DNA of 6,374 nucleotides from Rhodoferax sp. (GTDB taxonomy: Bacteria; Pseudomonadota; Gammaproteobacteria; Burkholderiales; Burkholderiaceae_C): NCBI GenBank assembly GCA_030683195.1, contig JAUXQA010000280.1, positions 1 to 6,374 of the forward strand, given 5' to 3'. Position numbers and translations under genes: made by a program. Below the pieces are notes generated by a model. The model saw only the letters and a list, made by a program, of their open reading frames with translations. It had not been told where the DNA came from and made no database searches. Of this stretch, positions 1-4,300 are shown in pieces. Positions within the stretch are counted from its first letter, which is position 1. Each line of letters begins with the position of its first letter.

Positions 1-1316
1 GGCTCGTCAAAGCGGTAGTACTGCGCAGCCCACATTTGATGCTGGCCCACATCGGAAGTGATGTAGGTGTCGACGTCTTTGGTCATATTCCAGAGAGTTT
101 CGACCACATACTGAGGCTTGATGATGTCGTTTTTGCCATGATCGTATTTCATGCAATCGCGCTTGCGCCAGCCTTCAATTGTGTCCCACCAAGCGCCAAG
201 AGCATTGGCATCAGGTTTGACTGCGCCTTCCTTGATCATCGCGATCATTTCGGACAACACGTCTTTGACGTCGCCCACGATCGGGATGTCAACCTTCACC
301 CGCTTGGAAATGCTGGATGGGTCGATGTCAATGTGAATGATTTTGCGTTCGTTTTGCGCGAAATGCTTGGGATTGCCAATCACCCGACCATCAAAGCGGG
401 CACCTACCGCCAACAATACGTCGCAATGTTGCATGGCGTTGTTGGCTTCAACCGTGCCGTGCATACCCAACATCCCCAAAAACTTGCGGTCACTGGCGGG
501 ATAAGCGCCCAAACCCATCAAGGTATTGGTACAGGGGTAGCCCAGCATGTCGACCAAAGTGCGCAATTCGGCTGACGCGTTGCTCAGCAGCACCCCACCG
601 CCTGTGTAAATGTAGGGCCGCTTGGCTGCCAGTAGCAATTGCAGCGCCTTGCGAATCTGGCCGCCATGCCCCTTGCGAACCGGGTTATACGATCGCATCT
701 CTATTTTGTCTGGGTAGCCTGTGAACTTGACCTTCTTGAAGGAAACGTCCTTGGGGATGTCAACCACCACGGGCCCGGGGCGTCCGGAGCGTGCGATGTG
801 AAAGGCTTTCTTCATGACATCGGCCAGATCACGCGCGTCTTTCACCAGAAAGTTGTGCTTGACGATAGGACGGGTGATGCCGACGGTGTCGCACTCCTGG
901 AACGCATCGAGGCCGATGGCGTGCGTTGGCACTTGCCCGGTCACGATCACCATGGGGATGCTGTCCATGTAGGCGGTGGCGATACCCGTTACCGCGTTGG
1001 TAACTCCTGGGCCCGAGGTGACCAGTGCCACGCCAACATCACCAGTGGCACGGGCGTAACCGTCTGCAGCATGAACTGCTGCCTGCTCATGCCGAACCAG
1101 GATGTGCTGAATGGTGTCTTGCTTGTAAAAAGCATCGTAAATGTGCAATACCGCACCGCCGGGGTAACCCCAGATGTACTTGACGCCTTCAGCCTGAAGA
1201 CATTTGACAAGGATCTCGGCTCCGCGAAGCTCTTGATCGTTCGACGTTTCGGTGTTTGCTTTTGCTGCTGCAGTTGCAGCGGTAGCCGAAGCGATTTCGG
1301 CTTTTGATATTTCCAT
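1..1316 (-). CDS. ilvB: Acetolactate synthase large (catalytic) subunit, 3' end outside window
   Basis: Catalyses the ThDP-dependent condensation of pyruvate with pyruvate or 2-oxobutyrate, the first common step of valine, leucine and isoleucine synthesis, in the cytoplasm with a small regulatory subunit (IlvH, not in this window). My translation from the ATG at 1316-1314 stays open for 438 codons to the window edge; family members run about 570-600 residues, so roughly 150 C-terminal residues are missing. Visible are an Ala-rich N-terminal extension (about residues 5-28), the N-terminal ThDP domain with GYPGGAV (50-56) and RHEQAAVHAADGYAR (75-89) containing catalytic Glu77, the segment FQECD (139-143), the central FAD-binding domain with GMHGTVEANNA and GARFDDRV, and the start of the C-terminal ThDP domain (SDVGQHQMWAAQYYR). 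The start is supported by AAAGG (complement of 1323-1327) six bases upstream. The N-terminal extension is poorly conserved, so the start is likely rather than certain. ilvH and ilvC probably follow outside the window. Confidence 0.97.
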   Translation of the reverse strand, partial: MEISKAEIASATAATAAAKANTETSNDQELRGAEILVKCLQAEGVKYIWGYPGGAVLHIYDAFYKQDTIQHILVRHEQAAVHAADGYARATGDVGVALVTSGPGVTNAVTGIATAYMDSIPMVIVTGQVPTHAIGLDAFQECDTVGITRPIVKHNFLVKDARDLADVMKKAFHIARSGRPGPVVVDIPKDVSFKKVKFTGYPDKIEMRSYNPVRKGHGGQIRKALQLLLAAKRPYIYTGGGVLLSNASAELRTLVDMLGYPCTNTLMGLGAYPASDRKFLGMLGMHGTVEANNAMQHCDVLLAVGARFDGRVIGNPKHFAQNERKIIHIDIDPSSISKRVKVDIPIVGDVKDVLSEMIAMIKEGAVKPDANALGAWWDTIEGWRKRDCMKYDHGKNDIIKPQYVVETLWNMTKDVDTYITSDVGQHQMWAAQYYRFDE

Positions 1317-1346
1317 GATGAACCTTTGTGAATTTCTCTAACGAAA

Positions 1347-1418
1347 GACCTTGGGTGCTCCTTCGCAGACACTTATGGCGTTGCGTTGGAACTTGAGGTC
1401 AAGGCCATGGACACAGTG
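1347..1418 (-). promoter_or_regulatory. Candidate structured leader RNA of ilvB
   Basis: Read as minus-strand RNA, this segment contains nested inverted repeats. CACU (complement of 1418-1415) faces AGUG (1373-1370), AUGGC (1408-1404) faces GCCAU (1379-1375), and inside them CUUG-ACCU-CAAG (1403-1392) can close a four-base stem with a four-base loop. A downstream CAAGGUC (1353-1347) can instead pair with GGCCUUG (1406-1400) over seven positions including one G-U, which would break both inner stems. Two exclusive folds ahead of an amino-acid biosynthesis gene are the pattern of an attenuator or switch. No U-rich terminator hairpin is visible, so control at ribosome access would be likelier. 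Stems are short and the pairing was done by eye; this is inference. Confidence 0.3.
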
Positions 1419-1466
1419 ATTTTTGCGCCGGACCAGAACCCGTTTGCCTTTTGATATGCAACGCGG

Positions 1467-1493
1467 ATTATCGCACTGCAGCAATCAATTCAA
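1467..1493 (-). promoter_or_regulatory. Candidate sigma-70 promoter for ilvB
   Basis: On the minus strand TTGAAT (complement of 1493-1488) is followed, after a short 15-base spacer, by GATAAT (1472-1467), which matches the -10 consensus at five of six bases. It is preceded directly by TGC, giving an extended -10 element (TGCGATAAT) that can compensate for the poor spacing. Initiation would fall near 1460 and give a leader of about 145 bases. A second possibility closer to the gene is TTGACC (1402-1397), a 19-base spacer and CATAAG (1377-1372); its -35 is better and its -10 worse. Confidence 0.4.
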
Positions 1494-1523
1494 GTTGGGG
1501 CGGCGAGAAATACGCACATCGAA

Positions 1524-1538
1524 TGCCATAATCTGGCA
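1524..1538. repeat. Short inverted repeat (TGCCA-N5-TGGCA), possible operator
   Basis: A perfect dyad with five-base arms TGCCA (1524-1528) and TGGCA (1534-1538) around TAATC. It overlaps the only -10-like hexamer upstream of the sigma factor gene (CATAAT, 1527-1532). Size and symmetry suit a dimeric regulator's half-sites, but five-base arms are expected by chance at some frequency and no known box was recognised. Confidence 0.3.
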
Positions 1539-1544
1539 AAAAGT

Positions 1545-1596
1545 GCCGTGAGAAACAGGTTTTTTATGTCAAAACGGGACAATCAAACCTCACGGC
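1545..1596 (+). repeat. 8-bp perfect inverted repeat in the probable 5' UTR of the sigma factor gene
   Basis: GCCGTGAG at 1545-1552 is the exact reverse complement of CTCACGGC at 1589-1596, separated by 36 bases. Within the loop a smaller inverted repeat, GTTTT (1559-1563) and AAAAC (1571-1575), could form an inner hairpin. In a transcript starting upstream of 1545 the outer stem would end seven bases before the AAGG that serves the TTG start, so folding could affect translation or the element could be a DNA-level operator. There is no U-run after the 3' arm, so it is not an intrinsic terminator reading toward the gene. Confidence 0.4.
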
Positions 1597-1617
1597 CGCT
1601 CTAAGGCATGAAACCTC

Positions 1618-2184
1618 TTGGCAACTGAACGAGAACTTTCGGATTTTCTGAAAAGCGTGGAAAAACGCGCATTCAAGCGGTCCATCTACCACGTTCGAAA
1701 CGAAGAATCTGCACTGGACATCGTGCAGGACAGCATGATGAAACTGGCCCAGCATTACGGGGAAAAACCCGTTGACGAGCTGCCCATGCTTTTTCAGCGC
1801 ATTCTGTCCAACTGTACGCTTGACTGGTTCCGGCGACAAAAAACCCGAAATGCATTATTTTCAAATCTCGGGGACTTCGAATCTGGGGACAGTGATGGAG
1901 ATTTCGATCTTCTTGAAACTTTGAACGTACAAAGCCACTCTGTTCAACATGAGAGTGCCGAGAGCTCGACCGAGAGAACGCAAACCTTGCGAGAGATCGA
2001 ACATGAAGTTCAGGAACTCCCTGGGCGTCAACGGGAAGCGTTTCTGATGCGTTACTGGGAAGAGTTGGATGTTGCAGAGACTGCTGCAGCAATGGGTTGC
2101 TCTGAGGGCAGCGTCAAGACACATTGCTTCAGAGCCATTCAGGCACTGCGCAAAGCATTGAGTGCAAAGGGGATATCACTATGA
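1618..2184 (+). CDS. ECF-type RNA polymerase sigma factor (sigma-70 family)
   Basis: Encodes 188 residues with only the two core sigma domains, as expected for extracytoplasmic-function sigma factors that direct RNA polymerase to a dedicated promoter set. Region 2 spans about residues 12-82 and includes ALDIVQDSMMKLAQHY and FQRILSNCTLDWFRRQKTR, the core-binding and -10-recognition helices. An acidic linker follows (83-122). Region 4 spans about 123-183 with LPGRQREAFLMRYWEELD and a helix-turn-helix AETAAAMGCSEGSVKTHCFRA (153-173). The start is TTG at 1618: the frame is closed by TGA at 1609-1611, no ATG or GTG lies between, and AAGG at 1603-1606 is 11 bases upstream. An ATG at 1608 is out of frame and gives only six codons. 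The stop overlaps the next gene's ATG (ATGA, 2181-2184), suggesting translational coupling. The ECF subgroup and target promoters cannot be told from this sequence. Confidence 0.93.
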   Translation: MATERELSDFLKSVEKRAFKRSIYHVRNEESALDIVQDSMMKLAQHYGEKPVDELPMLFQRILSNCTLDWFRRQKTRNALFSNLGDFESGDSDGDFDLLETLNVQSHSVQHESAESSTERTQTLREIEHEVQELPGRQREAFLMRYWEELDVAETAAAMGCSEGSVKTHCFRAIQALRKALSAKGISL

Positions 2185-2615
2185 ATACAGGGCGTCACGA
2201 ACAAGGTTTGAATGACCAGGATCAATTTGGCTTGATGATTGCAGTACGTCTGAATGGGGCAACCGAGGATTTGCCGCACGACATTTCAGAGCGGCTGCGC
2301 GCTGCCAGGGTAAGAGCGGTGGCCGCGCGGAAGGTGACCACAGTGAAAGCCGCACCCTATGCATCCGCAAGCAACGGTACTCTATTGATGGGCAGTGAGC
2401 ATTTGGGCGGCTGGGGTCGTCTGGCAGCCTTTGCACCCTTGGTGGCTTTGGTTTTGGGTCTGATATTTATTTCAATAGTGCAGGATGAGAACCAGGCTAA
2501 CGAATTGGCTGAAATTGATGCCGCCATACTGACCGACGACCTCCCACCCTCGGCCTATGCTGACGTTGGTTTTACGGAATTTGTCAAACTGAAATCGGAA
2601 AAAATCAGCAATTGA
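2181..2615 (+). CDS. DUF3619 family single-span membrane protein, candidate anti-sigma factor
   Basis: Encodes 144 residues. The frame is open further upstream, but ATG at 2181 is preferred: AAAGGGG (2166-2172) lies eight bases before it and it overlaps the sigma stop as ATGA. An N-terminal charged part (about 1-78, with an Arg/Ala-rich stretch near 38-51) precedes one transmembrane helix (about 81-101, LAAFAPLVALVLGLIFISIV). The short C-terminal part carries the acidic/aromatic pattern IDAAILTDDLPPSAYADVGF (112-131), which I recognise as typical of DUF3619. Arg/Lys-rich N-terminal and acidic C-terminal flanks suggest N-in, C-out topology. Co-translation directly behind an ECF sigma factor makes an anti-sigma role the natural inference, but the protein has no cysteine and so no zinc-binding anti-sigma motif. 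Family assignment is from memory of the motif and gene order; function is unproven. Confidence 0.85.
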   Translation: MNTGRHEQGLNDQDQFGLMIAVRLNGATEDLPHDISERLRAARVRAVAARKVTTVKAAPYASASNGTLLMGSEHLGGWGRLAAFAPLVALVLGLIFISIVQDENQANELAEIDAAILTDDLPPSAYADVGFTEFVKLKSEKISN

Positions 2616-3346
2616 AAACGCCACGCACTCCCTCCATGGCACTTGGCCACAGCAGCGCGACCCTCGTTCGTTCATCAACGCAGCGGCTGGTGGTTGGGGC
2701 TCTGATCGCCTCAAGTCTGATGGCTTCAATGGTGGCAGCGCAGGTGGTGCCAGAAAAGTCGCTACAAACCCACCCGACGACCAAACCGCAGACCAAAGGG
2801 TCTGAAGTGAACAAGCCCGGAACACCGGTGGCAACGTCAGGGCCATCGTGGCAGGAGTTGACGCCGGCGCAGCGCGTGTCGCTGAAGCCCCTGGCGGCCA
2901 ACTGGAACCCGCTTGATGCGGCCCTCAAGCGAAAGTGGCTCGCCCTTGCCGCCAACTACCCCGCGCTTACACCAGCAGAGCAGGCCAAACTGCACAGCCG
3001 CATGAGTGAATGGTCCCTGCTGAGCAAGCGGGAGCGCGCCCGGGCGAGATTGAATTTTGCGGAGTCCAAGAACCTCACGCCGGACCAAAAAGTGGCGACT
3101 TGGGAGGCGTATCAGGCGCTTGATCCTGAAGAAAAGAAGAAACTGGCCGCATCCGCGCCGCAAAAGCCGTCTGGAGCTGCAGGCGCTGCCAAACCGGTGG
3201 CACCTCAAAAATTGGCGACCGTACCTTTGAGCCGAAAAAATCAACCGCAGGCGGCAACCGTCACACCGCCTCAAAAGGTGATCGACAGCAACACCTTGCT
3301 GCCCTTGCCGGTTCCAGCGACTGAGTCAGCCCCGAAGTCTGAATAA
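2612..3346 (+). CDS. Exported DUF3106 domain protein
   Basis: Encodes 244 residues from TTG at 2612, which overlaps the preceding TGA as TTGA. An in-frame ATG at 2636 (codon 9) is the alternative; it has no Shine-Dalgarno-like sequence, and the TTG has only a distant GGAAAA run, so coupling may supply initiation. The N-terminus is a signal peptide: basic region to Arg25, hydrophobic core about 26-41, likely cleavage after VAA (residue 43), giving a periplasmic product. The DUF3106 region (about 79-180) is a helical, Trp-rich repeat-like segment: SWQELTPAQRVSLKPLAANW, LKRKWLALAANY, LTPAEQAKLHSRMSEW, NLTPDQKVATWEAY. A Pro/Ala/Lys-rich low-complexity tail follows (about 183-244). The 'LTPxQ / W' periodicity and basic charge suggest a binding rather than an enzymatic role. 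The family's function is unknown; here it is likely a co-expressed member or sensor partner of the sigma/DUF3619 pair. Confidence 0.85.
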   Translation: MKTPRTPSMALGHSSATLVRSSTQRLVVGALIASSLMASMVAAQVVPEKSLQTHPTTKPQTKGSEVNKPGTPVATSGPSWQELTPAQRVSLKPLAANWNPLDAALKRKWLALAANYPALTPAEQAKLHSRMSEWSLLSKRERARARLNFAESKNLTPDQKVATWEAYQALDPEEKKKLAASAPQKPSGAAGAAKPVAPQKLATVPLSRKNQPQAATVTPPQKVIDSNTLLPLPVPATESAPKSE

Positions 3347-3369
3347 CTGAACATCTTCCATCCAATCAC

Positions 3370-3873
3370 ATGAACGACGAGTTGAAAACACCGGGCCTGG
3401 CGCGCCGGATGGCCTGCTGGAGGTACGAGGGAATGCTGATGTTCGGCGTGGTGTTTATTGCCGGCTATCTATTTGGAACCCTGAGTGAAACCCGAAACGC
3501 CATGGACAACCGCCACGCACTGCAGGCATTTCTGTTTGTGGTTTTCGGTATTTACTTTGTCTGGCTGTGGGCCAAGGGGCAGACGCTGGCCATGAAGACC
3601 TGGAACATCCGAGTGGTGGATCGTGCTGGCCAGCCCATTACCCAAAGCCGGGCTCTGCTGCGTTATGTGCTGAGTTGGCTGTGGTTTTTGCCGGCTTTGG
3701 CTGCGGTTGCGCCGTTTGAATTAAGCGCGCCCGAGTCACTGCTCATCTTGACCGGCTGGGTGCTCGTGTGGGCGATTTTGAGCCGGTTTCACCCGGACGG
3801 GCAGTTCTGGCACGATGCCTTGGCAGGCACCCGACTGGTGTCGGCGCCGCATGTAGCGCCCAAAATCCGGTAA
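3370..3873 (+). CDS. RDD family integral membrane protein
   Basis: Encodes 167 residues with four predicted transmembrane segments at about 21-40, 50-68, 97-116 and 122-140. RDD-like features are the N-terminal ARRMACWRYEGMLMFG (11-26), the loop KGQTLAMKTWNIRVVDRAGQPI (69-90), and the C-terminal FWHDALAGTRLV (146-157) with the conserved Asp149. The first Asp of the RDD signature is a Glu here (Glu20). RDD proteins are of mostly unknown function; some have been linked to ion transport, which cannot be assumed here. ATG at 3370 is 24 bases after the DUF3106 stop with no clear Shine-Dalgarno sequence, so the gene probably shares the upstream transcript. Its stop is only seven bases from the stop of convergent glnB. 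Confidence 0.9.
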   Translation: MNDELKTPGLARRMACWRYEGMLMFGVVFIAGYLFGTLSETRNAMDNRHALQAFLFVVFGIYFVWLWAKGQTLAMKTWNIRVVDRAGQPITQSRALLRYVLSWLWFLPALAAVAPFELSAPESLLILTGWVLVWAILSRFHPDGQFWHDALAGTRLVSAPHVAPKIR

Positions 3874-3880
3874 GTTCTAT

Positions 3881-4219
3881 TTAGATCGCGGACTCGTCGA
3901 GTTCACCGGTGCGGATGCGGACCACCCGCTCGACGCTGGTGACAAAAATCTTGCCGTCGCCGATTTTTCCGGTGTGGGCGGCTTTGACGATGGCGTCAAC
4001 GCAGCGGTCAACTTCGTCGGTCTTGACGACGACCTCCACTTTGACTTTGGGCAAGAAATCCACGACGTATTCGGCACCGCGGTAGAGTTCGGTATGGCCT
4101 TTTTGACGACCGAAGCCTTTGACCTCGGTAACCGTCAGGCCCGTAACACCGCACTCGGCCAGGGCCTCGCGCACTTCTTCCAGCTTGAACGGCTTGACGA
4201 TGGCTGTGATTTGTTTCAT
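3881..4219 (-). CDS. glnB: Nitrogen regulatory protein PII
   Basis: Encodes the standard 112-residue PII trimer subunit, a cytoplasmic sensor of ATP/ADP and 2-oxoglutarate that is uridylylated by GlnD and controls targets such as GlnE and NtrB. The T-loop signature YRGAEY is at 46-51 with the uridylylation target Tyr51. The B-loop signature TGKIGDGKIFV is at 83-93, and the C-terminal RIRTGE (101-106) is intact. The frame continues upstream to another ATG at 4246, but ATG at 4219 is chosen because it gives the family length and AGGAG (complement of 4226-4230) lies six bases ahead. It sits 73 bases downstream of nadE on the same strand, an arrangement seen in other proteobacteria. No amtB is adjacent in the window, which favours glnB over glnK, but sequence alone cannot settle this. 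Confidence 0.95.
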   Translation of the reverse strand: MKQITAIVKPFKLEEVREALAECGVTGLTVTEVKGFGRQKGHTELYRGAEYVVDFLPKVKVEVVVKTDEVDRCVDAIVKAAHTGKIGDGKIFVTSVERVVRIRTGELDESAI

Positions 4220-4285
4220 TTGAATCTCCTGATGAATAAGTAGCAAGGTTTGGCATGCAAGGGACTGAAATCTTGCCCTCTGAGT

Positions 4286-4300
4286 GGGGCGGCTAGCCCC
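4286..4300 (-). repeat. GC-rich hairpin spanning the nadE stop codon
   Basis: GGGGC (4286-4290) and GCCCC (4296-4300) form a perfect five-base dyad around GGCTA, which contains the nadE TAG (4295-4293). In the minus-strand transcript the stem is followed by an A/G-rich stretch without a U-run, so it does not look like an intrinsic terminator. It could act as an mRNA stability or processing element between nadE and glnB. Confidence 0.35.

Larger units (their letters stand above)
1317..1617. other. Divergent intergenic control region between ilvB and the sigma factor gene
   Basis: About 300 bases without a convincing protein-coding gene. The ilvB-proximal half (about 1317-1460) is a long leader if the candidate promoter at 1467-1493 is correct, and contains nested inverted repeats. 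The sigma-proximal half (about 1500-1617) is richer in A and T and holds two further inverted repeats (1524-1538 and 1545-1596) and the sigma factor's Shine-Dalgarno-like AAGG at 1603-1606. No good sigma-70 promoter could be assigned to the sigma gene: CATAAT at 1527-1532 resembles a -10 box, but no matching -35 box lies 16-18 bases upstream. Several tiny ORFs of 6-15 codons are possible here; none is well supported. Confidence 0.7.

Noticed and set aside
36..1307. Long plus-strand open frames (up to 222 codons) across the first 1.3 kb
   Set aside because: They are antisense to ilvB, whose minus-strand product matches acetolactate synthase throughout; the plus-strand products show no recognisable family features.
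1375..1454. Two small overlapping plus-strand ORFs, MALRWNLRSRPWTQ (1375-1419) and MDTVIFAPDQNPFAF (1407-1454)
   Set aside because: The second has a GAGG eight bases upstream and reads protein-like, but both are only 14-15 residues, antisense to the ilvB leader and explained as well by the leader's inverted repeats.
1341..1484. Minus-strand frame with three consecutive branched-chain codons (GTT CTG GTC), as a possible ilv attenuator leader peptide
   Set aside because: Its only start codon (TTG, complement of 1484-1482) lies upstream of the candidate -10 box, there is no ribosome binding site, and no terminator hairpin follows.
2605..3274. Minus-strand ORFs opposite the DUF3106 gene (2605-2955, 2837-3274)
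   Set aside because: Arg/Cys-rich, low-quality translations typical of the reverse strand of a GC-rich coding region; no motif recognised.
4236..4262. Sigma-54-like -24/-12 promoter (TTGCATG...TTGC) upstream of glnB
   Set aside because: The spacing between the G-containing and GC elements is 13 bases instead of the required 10, and the -24 element lacks GG.
4286..4300. Intrinsic terminator after nadE
   Set aside because: The dyad is only five base pairs, overlaps the stop codon and has no U-run on the transcribed strand.
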